33,872 nucleotides of DNA from Symbiodinium natans (GCA_905221605.1 CAJNDS010002088.1:658001-691872); one strand, 5' to 3'; positions 1 to 8,340 are shown, counted from the first letter of the stretch. The notes: generated by a model from the sequence alone, not told the origin. Numbers and translations: made by a program.

Positions 1-192
1 TGACCAACAGCGGAAAGGACCAAATGGTAGAGAAGGTGAAATGCCCCGGGTGTGTTCTGGCACATGCGCCAGCAAATGCCTGGCGAGCATGAGGTGTAGC
101 AGCGTCACAGTCAGTCCTGTGCTGGGAATCAGCATAGGCATAGACTCGGCCACGTCAGGCAGATTGAATTTGGGACATTCAGGGTTTGGGGT
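1..192 (-). CDS. candidate internal exon, unknown protein
   Basis: Read on the minus strand from an acceptor (ctgag) at about 193, an open frame runs to the window edge and includes FNLPDVAESMPMLIPSTG and a Leu-rich LLHLMLARHLLAHV stretch. It follows, in the minus direction, a degenerate heptamer array. No family recognised. It may belong with the candidate exon at 279-437 on the same strand. The opposite strand also has a short frame, so strand is not certain. Confidence 0.3.
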
Positions 193-278
193 CTCAGTCG
201 TAATGCAGCAGGGTTTAGGGTTTTGGGTTTAGGGTGTGGGGTTTGGGGTTTAGGGTTAGGGTCTAGGGTTTTGGAGAC
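186..278. repeat. degenerate telomere-like array (G strand)
   Basis: Imperfect GGGTTTA/GGGTTTT/GGGTTTGG units between two candidate minus-strand exons. The array stays open in one minus frame, giving a spurious LNPKPQT-type peptide inside a longer apparent ORF. Confidence 0.8.
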
Positions 279-437
279 TATGTTCACGAAAACCCATGTT
301 CCCTGCCAGACGAGGTCAGAGACCTGCCCACAAGAATTTAACAGTTTTGTCCAGATGTGCACAGCCGTGCGATGGACATCGGAATCCACATGAGCCCTTG
401 TCAGTGCAAGGATGCACCAGACAATATCCTGTGTGGC
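279..437 (-). CDS. candidate exon, helical protein fragment
   Basis: On the minus strand an acceptor caaaagcag|G at 438 opens a frame starting ATQDIVWCILALTRAHVD and continuing VHIWTKLLNSCGQVSDLVW. It runs without stops to a possible donor ATA|GTCTCC near 279, next to the heptamer array. The amphipathic, Leu/Trp-rich pattern suggests an alpha-helical repeat protein (HEAT/ARM-like), but no signature is decisive. AG|G acceptor context agrees with other exons here. Confidence 0.4.
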
Positions 438-479
438 CTGCTTTTGATCAGGATTTAAGGTTGAAACCCTGAACCTCAA

Positions 480-1187
480 CCCTGTATAAACCCTACAACC
501 CTAAATGCCCTGAGTTCAAACAAGGGTTTATGAGGTGCAGAACAGTTAATCGAAATTGAATCGAAATCATGGTCCGGTGTCCGAGAGCATGGCGCCGTAT
601 TATCATAGGACTTTACAAAGGGGCCACAATTTTGAGAACCCCCGAACGATCTAGGCGGTGGGAACTATAACCTTAATCCCCGAACCACTCCAATGCCAAC
701 AAAGTCGAGTGTAAGGCACAAGGTCGACGTTCGACTATCTGAAAAGCAGGGTTTAAGGTTGTAGTTTCAAGCAACCTTGCATACGGGGCTTGCGAGCAAA
801 TCTTGACCCATTTACCAACGCCCTCGCTGCATGACGCAGCTGACAAAAGCCGATCTGTGGCGATTCTCTGCGCCAGGCTGAAAGACGCCACAGTCCAGCA
901 AGTAGGACCCGTAGTCCCTATGAGTATAAAGCCACATGGCTTGTGGAGCACTCTGATTCTTGAGGAGTTGTCCGATGTAGTAATACAAGTTGTCCAACCC
1001 CGTCCCGGCAGCATGATGGCTCAAGCTACTCGGGCAACAGAGGAGCAACAATTTGCCAGGATTCGGGCTGCAGGCATGTTCCGACTGTAAGCTCGGGAGT
1101 AGTAGCAGGAGTCTATGCAGTGTCTCAGTTTTCTGGTGCTTGTCTAGGCTTTGCTTGTATACAGCTGTCGAGGGGTTTAGGGTTCAG
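480..1187. other. unassigned island, both strands partly open
   Basis: Mostly unique sequence without arrays. From 803 to 1090 a + frame (LKDATVQQVGPVVPMSIKPH) and from 812 to 1051 a minus frame (LDNLYYYIGQLLKNQSAPQ) are both open and both protein-like, so neither can be preferred by eye. No promoter, RNA gene or repeat seen. Confidence 0.4.
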
Positions 1188-1312
1188 CCCCGCCAGAGTG
1201 TATCTGGCGCAGCGGCAACAGCTTGCTGTTGCTGCCTTTCACAAGGCCGCTGCTGCACTCTAGGAGGTGCAGCCTCAGTTAGGGAAAGCATACGAACTTT
1301 TTCGGAACTCCC
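1188..1312 (+). CDS. candidate exon(s) split by TAG at 1261
   Basis: The + frame reads VYLAQRQQLAVAAFHKAAAA, then TAG at 1261-1263, then EVQPQLGKAYELFRNS. Either the TAG is a nonsense mutation in one exon or it is the AG of an acceptor (ctgctgcactctag|G) and the second peptide is its own exon. An overlapping + ORF (1053-1508) covers the same bases and is less natural in composition. No family recognised. Confidence 0.3.
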
Positions 1313-1596
1313 CGAACCCCAAACCTTGTGCAAACCACCCCAAGACACATCGGTGCTGGAGCCTCTGGACAGGGGATCGGCTAGCAAGTTGCAAAACAAC
1401 CAAGAAGTCGCCCACCTTGTTAGGGGGATTGGGGGCTTAGAGCCCAAAGCTCTCAAAGAGCTTCCAAGCGATGCGAGTGAGCGATGGGAAGTCCACCCCG
1501 AATTTTAAAGAAACGGCGCACTCCCCGCACGGTTCACTGATCCTAGACCCGAAACCCCAACACACTGGGCTCCAGGGCATTGGGGCTCACGCAGAA

Positions 1597-1677
1597 TCAC
1601 GGCTCCACTTGCATCCTGAACAAGTGGGTCGCACCAGGCTCCTCCAGCAATGACAGCCCAAATGCAGCATTGAATCC
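1597..1677 (-). CDS. candidate terminal exon
   Basis: Minus frame FNAAFGLSLLEEPGATHL... ends VEP and TGA at 1597-1599, with a possible acceptor atgctag|A at about 1678. Short but of ordinary composition. Function unknown. Confidence 0.3.
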   Translation of the reverse strand, partial: GFNAAFGLSLLEEPGATHLFRMQVEP

Positions 1678-1794
1678 TCTAGCATTCTTAGATGAGAGAT
1701 CTAACTTCCGGCTATGCAGGATAGTTGCAGGTACCAAAAAAGGGTGGGCTTGAATCTTCGTCAATCAGGCCTCTGAGATTCCGCACGCGCTGCT

Positions 1795-1925
1795 TAGGCT
1801 TTCGGGGTTTAGGGTTAGGATTGGGTTCTTAGGGGCTCCAAAACCCCTTAACTAAGGAGTGCTCCTTAAAGTGTTGATAGGGTTCCTTGTATGGTATCAG
1901 GAATATTTAAGTATTTAGCATAGGA
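1795..1925. repeat. short heptamer patch and MITE family F copy
   Basis: At 1803-1822 a few TTTAGGG-like units. From about 1844 the inverted-repeat family F begins: ccccttaactaaggagtgct, a loop with agggttccttgtatgg, then ggaatatttaagta. Compare copies at 9963, 26615 and 28047. Confidence 0.55.
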
Positions 1926-2000
1926 GGCTCTGACTCCTCAAGCTCCGCAAAACTCTCAAACGTAAGCCCCTAGTAAGCCTCTCAATCTCCTCTACTGCAG

Positions 2001-2153
2001 GGTGGGAAGGGGAGCCCCTCACGCGCGGGCCCGAGCCTTGACACCACTGACACTCGGCGCTGCGAGACTAGGATGTGTGGAGGGGTTCTGTGGATAATGT
2101 TAGTGGAAGATTCTTGGTTAAAGGGGCTAGGACCGGCTAGGATTCAGGGTTAA
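2001..2153 (+). CDS. candidate exon, unknown
   Basis: After a good acceptor (cctctactgcag|GG) a 50-codon + frame starts GGKGSPSRAGPSLDTTDTRR and ends IQG, TAA at 2151-2153. The rest of 1926-2420 holds MITE-like AT/GC stem fragments and no array. Function unknown. Confidence 0.3.
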   Translation, partial: GGKGSPSRAGPSLDTTDTRRCETRMCGGVLWIMLVEDSWLKGLGPARIQG

Positions 2154-2420
2154 TCTTTTTTCGAGAGGAGCGTAGGGAGGGCGGATTTCTTGTTGGAGAG
2201 CTGCATGTGGCGCGGTCTATGTAAGGCAATTTGAACTCATTCGCTTTTCAATATGGCTTAGACTCGTTTACTAGGACTCAGAGCTCCTTTACAGGCCCCT
2301 TTAAGCCAAACAAGCGTGCCTCCTTATTCCTTCGTCACCCTACACCCTACACCCTCATTATTGTGATTGTTCACTCTTGGGTCTAGTTTAGACTTTAGGC
2401 TTTCCGGCTTAGACTCACCG

Positions 2421-2576
2421 TCCTCAATAGGGACTATAGTACCCCCCACCCTAAACCCTAAACCCTAAACCCTAAACCCTAAACCCTAAACCCTAAACCC
2501 TAAACCCTAAACCCTAAACCCCCACTATAATCCCTCTGCAGGAGCTGTTAGCATATATAACGGGGAACATCCCAAG
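2421..2576. mobile_element. MITE family B split by a telomere array
   Basis: Left half tcctcaatagggactatagt, then about ten CCCTAAA units (2448-2521), then the right half actataatccctctg...ggggaacatcccaag. Intact copies at 19473-19582 and 24516-24622 show the normal element without an array, so the array lies inside the element near its centre. Confidence 0.75.
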
Positions 2577-2699
2577 CTGGGGCCTTCACGGTGTACGAAA
2601 ACCCCCAGGCCAAGGCATTGCGCTCGAAAGTCCTTTGGCTCCAAGACAGGCCTAGGGTCCCGCCAACTATGAAGCTACACGAATTAGGGTTTAGGGTTT
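2573..2699. CDS. coding-like island, strand undecided
   Basis: On the + strand QAGAFTVYENPQAKALRSKV continues open to 2699. On the minus strand WRDPRPVLEPKDFRAQCLGL is also open, with an acceptor gtgtag|C. The island is flanked by a C-strand array on the left and a G-strand array on the right, the usual exon setting in this window. Confidence 0.35.
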
Positions 2700-2752
2700 A
2701 GGGTTTAGGGTTTAGGGTTTAGGGTTTAGGGTTTAGGGTTTAGGGTTTACCG
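2684..2752. repeat. TTTAGGG array
   Basis: About nine near-perfect TTTAGGG units, right flank of the 2573 island. It ends in two ACCGGGTTTACC-type variants. Confidence 0.95.
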
Positions 2753-2840
2753 GGTTTACCCACAAAAGCCTAAACCCTAAGCCCTGGGCTCTCAGCACCC
2801 GAAGTGCGAGTGAGAAGTTTTAGGGTTTAGTCCTCTACGG

Positions 2841-2957
2841 TTGCATAAGAACCATCCAAGAAATTAAACATATGTTTCCTTATACGGGCAATATGGGGAT
2901 CATCATCTTGTTTGTTTTTTTTTGCGGGGGGGGGGGGGGGGGGGGGTCTTCAGCAAA
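2841..2957. mobile_element. MITE family A with T/G homopolymer end
   Basis: Left end ttgcataagaaccatcc, inner block ttccttatacgggcaata, right end poly-T then about 21 G then cttcagcaaa, followed by TA. Related copies at 6590, 8033, 11283 and 23468 share the terminus TTTGCTTAAGAACCCCC and TA flanks, as expected for a Tc1/mariner-like non-autonomous element. Confidence 0.65.
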
Positions 2958-3090
2958 TAATAGTCCTGGATACCGTGAACTTGCTGAAAACGACGAAGCC
3001 CCGCAACAGAAACCCTTGGTCCCCTGCAAAACCCCAGGACCCAAACCTTGACCCTTAACTCTTAAACCCCCAAAGTGCGTTTCAGGGTCT

Positions 3091-3152
3091 AGGATTGGGG
3101 GTTTAGGGTTAGGGTTTAGGGTTTAGGGTTTAGAGTTTAGAGTTTAGGGTTT
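3091..3152. repeat. degenerate TTTAGGG array
   Basis: GGGTTTAGGGTTAGGG and GAGTTTA variants. Right of it, further degenerate CCCTAAG units. Confidence 0.85.
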
Positions 3153-3201
3153 CAACCCGAAACCCTAAGCCCCTAAGCTCCTAAAACCCAAAGCTTCCGT
3201 C

Positions 3202-3270
3202 ATGTCGCCACTCCTTTGTTCCGTGCTTTGCTGCGGCCTCCTGCTGGCGCCTCTCTGGACCAGGCGAGGG
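3202..3270 (+). CDS. possible first exon with signal peptide-like start
   Basis: ATG at 3202 opens MSPLLCSVLCCGLLLAPLW, a hydrophobic N-terminus like a signal peptide, followed by TRRG. A GC donor (accag|GCGAGG) or GT donor would end it. The minus strand also reads ERRQQEAAAKHGTKEWRHDG, so the call is weak. Confidence 0.22.
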
Positions 3271-3290
3271 TTCAGGGTTTAAGGCTTAGG

Positions 3291-3432
3291 GTTGGGGGGG
3301 GGGGGGGGGGGTTTAGGGTTTAGGGTTTAGGGTTTAGGGTTTAGGGTTTAGGGTTTAGGGTTTAGGGTTTAGGGTTTAGGGTTTAGGGTTTAGGGTTTAG
3401 GGTTTGGGGTTTAGGGTTTAGGGTTTAGGGCT
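3291..3432. repeat. G-run plus TTTAGGG array
   Basis: A run of about 19 G (3293-3311) leads directly into about 17 TTTAGGG units with one TTTGGGG variant. The 100-bp island to its right (3433-3532) holds a small inverted repeat (cctaaaccctacttggaagc) and no clear exon. Confidence 0.95.
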
Positions 3433-3532
3433 AGAGGTGACAGCCTAAACCCTACTTGGAAGCCTTTTGGAGGCGAGGGTTCAGGCTGTAGGGTTTAGGG
3501 TTTGGGGCTTCTAGACATAACCCAACTTACAA

Positions 3533-3740
3533 GCCCTAAACCCTAAACCCTAAACCCTAAACCCTAAACCCTAAACCCTAAACCCTAAACCCTAAACCCT
3601 AAACCCTAAACCCTAAACCCTAAACCCTAAACCTAACCCTAAACCCTAAACCCTAAACCCTAAACCCTAAACCCTAAACCCTAAACCCTAAACCCTAAAC
3701 CCTAAACCCTAAACCCTAAACCCTAAACCCTAAACCCTAC
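3533..3740. repeat. long CCCTAAA array
   Basis: Roughly 29 nearly perfect CCCTAAA units with one 6-nt slip (CCTAAAC) in the middle. In minus orientation it begins right after a candidate splice donor. Confidence 0.97.
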
Positions 3741-3744
3741 TCAC

Positions 3745-3801
3745 GAGGTCAGAAGGGCTTCTTGAGCTGCGGCATTGCGTTCTGCCTCAGCATCTCCTCC
3801 T
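3745..3801 (-). CDS. small exon, donor runs into telomere array
   Basis: Minus strand: acceptor ttctggttcttgcag|A at 3802-3803, frame DAEAERNAAAQEALLTS, then donor TC|GTGAGTAGGGTTTAGG at 3744. The donor is close to the textbook GTGAGT, and the next bases are already the TTTAGGG array. A second frame (EEMLRQNAMPQLKKPF, stop) is possible but does not use the donor. Protein family unknown. Confidence 0.5.
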
Positions 3802-3862
3802 CTGCAAGAACCAGAAGCGCCGATGGTGTGCCCACGGGCATGGAGACCTACGCCTTGCACCC

Positions 3863-4032
3863 GAAACCCGAAACCCTAAACCCTAACCCTAAAGCCTAAA
3901 TTAAGCCCTAGGCCCTAAACCCTAAATCCTAAATCCTAAACCCTAAACCCTAAACCCTAAACCCTAAACCCTAAACCCTAAACCCTAAACCCTAAACCCT
4001 AAACCCTAAACCCTAAACCCTAAACCCTAACC
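3863..4032. repeat. CCCTAAA array
   Basis: Degenerate at its left edge (CCCGAAA, CCTAAATT), then about 14 clean units. The unique stretch 4033-4190 to its right shows poly-C and short stems only. Confidence 0.95.
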
Positions 4033-4239
4033 CCCTGGGGGCATACCACAATTCAGGATATGCCAGTGATGTGTGATACGTGGAGGAGGGGTCTCCGGTT
4101 AGAGGACGCATAAGGTTTTTAAAAAGGACAACACCCTGAGTTTTTACATTGTACCACCCTCCCCCCCCCCCTCTCCTCAAACCCTAACGCTTGGACATCC
4201 CACTGTACTCAGTTAGTTGACCAGTCTCGAGGAAGGGAG

Positions 4240-4517
4240 CCCTAAACCCCAAATCCCAAACCCCAAGCCCCAAACCCCAAGCTCTAAACCCGAAACCCCT
4301 AAACCCCCAACCCCAACCCCAAAGCCCTAAACCCCCAGCCCCAAAGCCCCAAAGCCCCAAAGCCCTAAACCCCCAGCCCCAAAGCCCCAAAGCCCCAAAG
4401 CCCCAAAGCCCCAAAGCCCCAAAGCCCCAAAGCCCCAAAGCCCCAAAGCCCCAAAGCCCCAAAGCCCCAAAGCCCCAAAGCCTAAACCCTAATCCCTAAG
4501 CCCTAAACCCTAAACCA
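4240..4517. repeat. variant array, CCCCAAAG octamers
   Basis: Mixed CCCCAAA/CCCTAAA units change at about 4374 to a block of about 13 octamers CCCCAAAG, then return to CCCTAAA. The minus frame through it gives GLWGFGAL-type repeats, a spurious 92-codon ORF. Confidence 0.92.
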
Positions 4518-4625
4518 CCAAGTTGGGCCCGGCAGCCCTGGCGCTGGGAGGCTCGGTACATTTGTGCAACTGCCGACAGCCTCCGGAGTCCTAAGCGCGA
4601 CAAGGAGGCTACCCGCCCGAGCTTT
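4518..4625. other. coding-like island, strand undecided
   Basis: Between a C-strand and a G-strand array. + frame WARQPWRWEARYICATADSL; minus frame ARAGSLLVALRTPEAVGSCT. Both open over the whole island, neither recognised. Confidence 0.3.
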
Positions 4626-4818
4626 GTTTTGGGTTTAGGGTTTAGGGTTTGGTGTTCAGGGTTTTGGGGTTTGGGGTTTAGGAATTTAGGGTTTTGCGGC
4701 TTTGGGGTTTTCGGGTTCTTGGGGTTTTGGGGCTTTGGGGGGTTTTTCAGGGGTTTTAAGAGGTTTAGGGGTTTAGGGCTCGGGGTAGATTGAAGGGCTT
4801 TCGGGTTTAGAGCTTCAG
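4626..4818. repeat. degenerate G-strand array
   Basis: GGGTTTA, GGGGTTTT and GGCTTTGG variants, strongly diverged to the right. Confidence 0.8.
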
Positions 4819-4861
4819 GCGCTTGCGGTTAGCTGCACGTACTGCTGATTGCTAGCTCGGG

Positions 4862-5078
4862 GTAACCCTAAACCCTAACCCTAAACCCTAAACCCTGAAC
4901 CCTAAACCCTAAACCCTGAACCCTACATGGGGCTTCGGGCGCATGGAGTCTGCAGCCTTCCACAGCTTCAAAAACCTTCCACAAGCTTCAGCCGATCTAA
5001 ACCCTAAACCTTCGGATTTAGGGTTTAGGGTTTTAGAAGTTTAGGGTTTTAGAGGTTTAGGGTTTAGGGTTAATTAGG
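4862..5078. repeat. C array, 90-bp island, G array
   Basis: CCCTAAA units 4865-4925, an island 4926-5000 whose minus frame reads RFLKLWKAADSMRPKPHV, then TTTAGGG/TTTTAGGG units 5010-5075. The C-island-G order recurs at other candidate exons. Confidence 0.75.
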
Positions 5079-5101
5079 GTTCATAGCCTAAACCCAAATC
5101 T

Positions 5102-5267
5102 CGGGCTCCAAGGAATACCTCCCCCTGCCCCCACGCCTGTTGCTGGTTCTGGCAACCAGGCCAGGCTCCCTTGACTATGCACTCCAGAAAGATCCATTGG
5201 TTACCTTTTGTATTCCTAGGTTTGTTTGCAGGAAATTTTCACATCGGGCTTGGGCTTAGTGTTTCGG
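5102..5267. CDS. coding-like island, strand undecided
   Basis: + frame: GSKEYLPLPPRLLLVLATRP then SLDYALQKDPLVTFCIPRF, open to 5267. Minus frame: NQWIFLECIVKGAWPGCQNQ, also open. The + reading has a hydrophobic segment and ordinary composition and is slightly preferred. Family unknown. Confidence 0.35.
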
Positions 5268-5289
5268 GTCTCGGATTTCGGGTTTAGGG

Positions 5290-5740
5290 TTTTCGGATCT
5301 TGGGTTAAAGACGGTGAACGGTGTTGACACTCCGCACGGTTGTGTCGCAATGGGGAGGAATGCAAGGACGGCGTGTTTTCTTTATAAGGGCCTTCTAAGA
5401 GAGTTGTGTATAAACCCCGTATTATCCTTTCAAGAGGCTTCTACCAAGTCTAGAGGAACTGCCCGCCTGTAACTTGCCTGGAAGGCAGGCAGCATCGAAA
5501 TACTCTAGGGGTCGGAATAGTTACTCATAGCATTCCGTTATGGTTCCTTTATCATTATACTAGAACATCCTACAGGAATCCCCAAAATCCTACTCTAAAT
5601 ATCTAGGCCCCTCTAGTACAATCATTGGCTTGCCAGAGCACGGACGACAGCTTTGTGGTGCTTTACCGTAACTTTAGATCCTTAGCCTTCTTGGGGGGTT
5701 TATTGGGCTTCCTAGTAAGGCAGCTAAAAATTTAAATTTA
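5290..5740. other. non-coding stretch with stem-forming elements
   Basis: No convincing exon. 5495-5625 holds inverted-repeat fragments of family J type (ctactctaaatatctaggcccctct). 5641-5741 is the left half of a segment repeated at 29014-29135 (see findings). Confidence 0.5.
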
Positions 5741-5741
5741 A

Positions 5742-5788
5742 AGCCCTAAACCCTAAACCCTAAACCCTAAACCCTAAACCCTAAACCC
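5742..5788. repeat. CCCTAAA insert in a duplicated segment
   Basis: About six CCCTAAA units between atttaaatttaaag and catagctaccctcctaagtg. The second copy of the flanking segment at 29014-29135 has no array at this point, so the array is an insertion (or was lost in the other copy). Confidence 0.85.
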
Positions 5789-5815
5789 TCTTCATAGCTA
5801 CCCTCCTAAGTGCAG

Positions 5816-5895
5816 CCAAGACATCCTCCCGCACTGAGGAGTCGCAGCACCTCTGGGAGTCGGTCGGCACTCGCTGCCGCAGGCGTCGAGTTTGA
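5816..5895 (+). CDS. candidate terminal exon
   Basis: Acceptor aagtgcag|CC, frame KTSSRTEESQHLWESVGTRC, then Arg-rich tail and TGA at 5893-5895. Lies between a C-strand and a G-strand array. Unknown family. Confidence 0.33.
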
Positions 5896-5907
5896 GCGAT
5901 TCAGCGG

Positions 5908-6235
5908 TTTAGGGTTTTAGGGTTCTAGGGTTTTTAGGGTTTTTAGGGTTTTTAGGGTTTTAGGGTTTTAGGGTTCTAGGGTCTTAGGGTTTTAGGGTTC
6001 TAGGGTTTCAGGGTTTTAGGGTTTTAGGGTGTAGGGTTTTTAGGGTTTTAGGGTTTTAGGGTTTTAGGGTTTTAGGGTTTTAGGGTTTTAGGGTTTTAGG
6101 GTTTAGGGTTTTAGGGTTTAGGGTTTAGGGTTTTAGGGTTTCAGGGTTTTAGGGTTTTAGGGTTCTAGGGTTCTAGGGTTTTAGGGTTTTAGGGGTTTTA
6201 GGGTTTCAGGGGTCAAGGTTTAGGGTTTAGGGCTG
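5908..6235. repeat. TTTTAGGG octamer array
   Basis: Dominant unit is the 8-mer TTTTAGGG, not the 7-mer, with TTCTAGGG, TTTCAGGG and T5AGGG variants, over about 300 bp. Confidence 0.95.
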
Positions 6236-6476
6236 ATCGGCATAGTTCCCGGTGGATGTCCGAGGTCGAGTTGTTGCGAAGCAGCCTTTGTTGTGGTTGT
6301 CTTTGCTGCAGCGTTTTCTCCAAGTTCCCCCAGAACGTTCAACCCCCACACTCGTTTTTTTTCCAAAGCATCGACGAAACGGACTATAGCATGCGATAGT
6401 GCAAAAACAACTTTAGGTTTAGGGCTTACGGTTGGTATGCAACCAGGATAGAATGGGCCCCGGCGACCAACCAAAC
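6236..6476. CDS. coding-like island, minus strand slightly favoured
   Basis: Minus frame contains VVFALSHAIVRFVDALEKKR and GLNVLGELGENAAAK, with an acceptor aaacctaaag|T formed by telomere-like bases. The + frame S-EVELLRSSLCCGCLCC...FQSIDETDYSMR is also open to a TAG. Unknown. Confidence 0.33.
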
Positions 6477-6484
6477 TGGCTTGC

Positions 6485-6583
6485 GCTGTGTCCGTCCAAA
6501 GACAAGGCGTGGATATGGCTTTCAGCTATACGAACTTGATGGTGGAGGACATCGTCGGCAGCTCGCACCCCAAGTTCCCCTAA
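6485..6583 (+). CDS. candidate terminal exon
   Basis: + frame SVQRQGVDMAFSYTNLMVED then IVGSSHPKFP, stop TAA at 6581-6583 supplied by a CCCTAAA unit. A second + frame from ATG 6453 (MGPGDQPNWLALCPSKDKAW, stop TGA 6537) overlaps it, so only one can be real or the two are joined by splicing. Confidence 0.33.
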   Translation, partial: AVSVQRQGVDMAFSYTNLMVEDIVGSSHPKFP

Positions 6584-6589
6584 ACCCTA

Positions 6590-6690
6590 AAAACAAAGAG
6601 AATAATCCCTGTGTTTCCCTTACAAGGAAGAGTATTCTATCAAGTTTTTTTTTTTTTTTTTGGGGGGGGGGGGGGTTCTTGAGCAATTGG
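6590..6690. mobile_element. MITE family A copy
   Basis: Inner block cccttacaaggaagagt, then about 17 T followed by 14 G, then ttcttgagcaattgg. The left end is degenerate. Confidence 0.55.
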
Positions 6691-6699
6691 TAGTAAACC

Positions 6700-6986
6700 C
6701 TGAAGCCACTAGCCACTAAACCCGGCACTCTGGTCGAGCGAAAAGTGTGTGCCAGGACACGCCGCCTGGAATCTCCATCCATGACATCACACCACAGGTC
6801 GGGCGTTTGTGGCATCCCTCTTGACTCATATTATCCGAAAAGGCATTTCCCAACAACCCTAATAACCCCCCCCAAAGCCCTATTCTAATTATTCAGGCCC
6901 CTGTATAAGCTCACTTGCAATGCTAGAGGATTTTAGCATAAGTTAGCTCGGGCACTTGAGCTTTATCTCCTCAGCCTGCCAGCGGC
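6700..6986. other. mixed island with family J fragment
   Basis: 6706-6835 is open on both strands (minus MPQTPDLWCDVMDGDSRRRV; + LVERKVCARTRRLESPSMTS). 6850-6915 carries family J: aacaaccctaataacccccc and ccctattctaattattcagg, shared with 8284-8340. Confidence 0.35.
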
Positions 6987-7151
6987 TCAGAAATGCAAGA
7001 TTTCATCGACTTGGTATATCTTACCCTTGGGGAAAACAGAGTCCGCGGCAGCTTCACATCTGCATTCAAGTAGGGCTAACTCATATGCGTCGTCCTTGTT
7101 GAGGGGCTTACCAACAATTCTTGATGCGACCCTGTCTCTTGGGCATCGATC
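6987..7151 (-). CDS. candidate terminal exon, well-formed
   Basis: Minus frame of about 54 codons: RVASRIVGKPLNKDDAYELA, then LLECRCEAAADSVFPKGKIY and QVDEILHF, TGA at 6987-6989. Composition is clearly protein-like and the + strand is not. Acceptor would be tttag|GG from the last TTTAGGG unit of the adjacent array, or cccaag|A slightly inside. No family recognised. Confidence 0.5.
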   Translation of the reverse strand, partial: DRCPRDRVASRIVGKPLNKDDAYELALLECRCEAAADSVFPKGKIYQVDEILHF

Positions 7152-7380
7152 CCTAAACCCTAAACCCTAAACCCTAAACCCTAAACCCTGCACCCTGCAC
7201 CCTGCACCCTGCACCCGGCAAACCCTAAACCCTAAACCCCAAACCCTAAACCCTAACCCTAAACCCTAAACCCTAAACCCTAAACCCTAAACCCTAAACC
7301 CTAAACCCTAAACCCTAAACCCTAAACCCTAAACCCTAAACCCTAAACCCTAAACCCTAAACCCTAAACCCTAAACCCTA
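7152..7380. repeat. CCCTAAA array with CCCTGCA block
   Basis: About 30 units; near 7188-7216 four units are CACCCTG instead of CCCTAAA, a local homogenised variant. Confidence 0.95.
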
Positions 7381-7507
7381 CGACGAGAACTTGCAGCTGC
7401 TCCGCTCTGGGAGCGGGAATGGGGGTGCTTGCAGCTGCTCCATGCAGCCAGGGACTCCAATACCTCTTCATTCGGAATATTCCTTAAAGTATCACAGGGT
7501 TCAGTGA
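7379..7507 (+). CDS. candidate exon
   Basis: Frame YDENLQLLRSGSGNGGACSC continues to TGA at 7505-7507; cttgcag|C is a possible acceptor. The tail overlaps a family F fragment (cggaatattccttaaagta), so the true end may be earlier. Between C and G arrays. Confidence 0.33.
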   Translation, partial: YDENLQLLRSGSGNGGACSCSMQPGTPIPLHSEYSLKYHRVQ

Positions 7508-7590
7508 GGGTTTAGGGTTGAGGGTTGAGGGTTTAGGGTTTAGGGTTTTGGGTTTTGGGTTTCGGGTTTAGGGTTTAGGGTTTAAGCAAC
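7505..7590. repeat. G-strand array with TTTTGGG/TTGAGGG variants
   Basis: Short mixed array following the 7379 island. Confidence 0.85.
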
Positions 7591-7606
7591 GTTTGTGAAT
7601 GAAGCC

Positions 7607-7738
7607 GTCATTTCTCATATGGTCACTTCTCTAGTTATGATCCTTTTTTCTGGGGGACCCTAAATATTAGTGGCCGCCGTATAATAGCACGTAACCCCAA
7701 AAGGACCCGAATCAAGAGAAGTGACTAATGTATGAAGT
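7607..7738. mobile_element. MITE family I
   Basis: Inverted ends tcatatggtcacttctct ... agagaagtgactaatgtatga. A diverged relative starts near 11068 (gtggtcacttctctggatta). Confidence 0.65.
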
Positions 7739-7816
7739 AGGGTTCATACATCGTTGAGTGTACTTTGTTCGGGTTTCATGAACATCGGAACTTGCACTAG
7801 GGCTATTTTGGGGCAG

Positions 7817-7870
7817 ACCGACGACGGCTGTGTGAGGCTGCCTTCGCTGTGGATGCTAGTTCTGGCTTGA
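7817..7870 (+). CDS. candidate terminal exon
   Basis: Acceptor tattttggggcag|A, frame TDDGCVRLPSLWMLVLA, TGA at 7868-7870. Short; unknown family. A TTTAGGG patch follows at 7890-7925. Confidence 0.35.
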   Translation, partial: TDDGCVRLPSLWMLVLA

Positions 7871-8008
7871 ACACGCCGCGGCAGAGCCTTTAGGGTTTAG
7901 GGTTTAGGGGGTTTAGGGTTTAGGGTGGCTTGCCGGCGTCCGATCTGCGGTGAAGCCCTGAGCTCTGAACGCAGAACCCAGCACCCTCAGCCCTTGAGAA
8001 GCCGGCAA

Positions 8009-8281
8009 CTTGGGATTTTTCCCCTTATACTATTGCTCAAGAACCCCCCCCCCCCCCCCAAAAAAAAAAAAAAAGTACTTGATCGTCTTCCTTGTATTAT
8101 GGGAGATATAGGGATTATTATCCGTTATTCTTGGGGGGGGGGGGGTGTTCTTAAACAAATGAGGGTTGGGATGTACCCCCTTTTGCTGGCAGTCCTTGAT
8201 CGGGATTAGAGCACCCTCCTTTCCTAATCCCGCTTCAGGACTGTTTATATATATATATATATATACATATATACACATCAT
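8009..8281. mobile_element. nested MITEs: family A between family B pieces, AT tract
   Basis: A family B end (cttgggatttttcccctta) at 8009 is followed directly by a family A copy (8033-8159, with C17/A15 and G13 runs). A second family B copy starts at 8164 (ttgggatgtacccccttttg) and loses its right end in a TA microsatellite at 8244-8270. The two ORFs that cross this stretch are not genes. Confidence 0.65.
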
Positions 8282-8340
8282 AAGATCCCCCCCCTCCCCA
8301 ACAACCCTATTCTAATTCTGAAGGCCGCTATGCTAGACCT
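8282..8340. mobile_element. family J fragment
   Basis: aacaaccctattctaattct matches 6858 and 6888 regions; adjoining C-rich run. Confidence 0.4.

Noticed and set aside
4184-4462. 92-codon minus ORF (GLWGFGALG repeats)
   Set aside because: Translation of CCCCAAAG/CCCTAAA units; no unique sequence except the last 20 residues.
7925-8281. ORFs with Pro6-Lys5 and FFFFF-GGGGG
   Set aside because: They run through the homopolymer ends of MITE A and the inverted repeats of MITE B.
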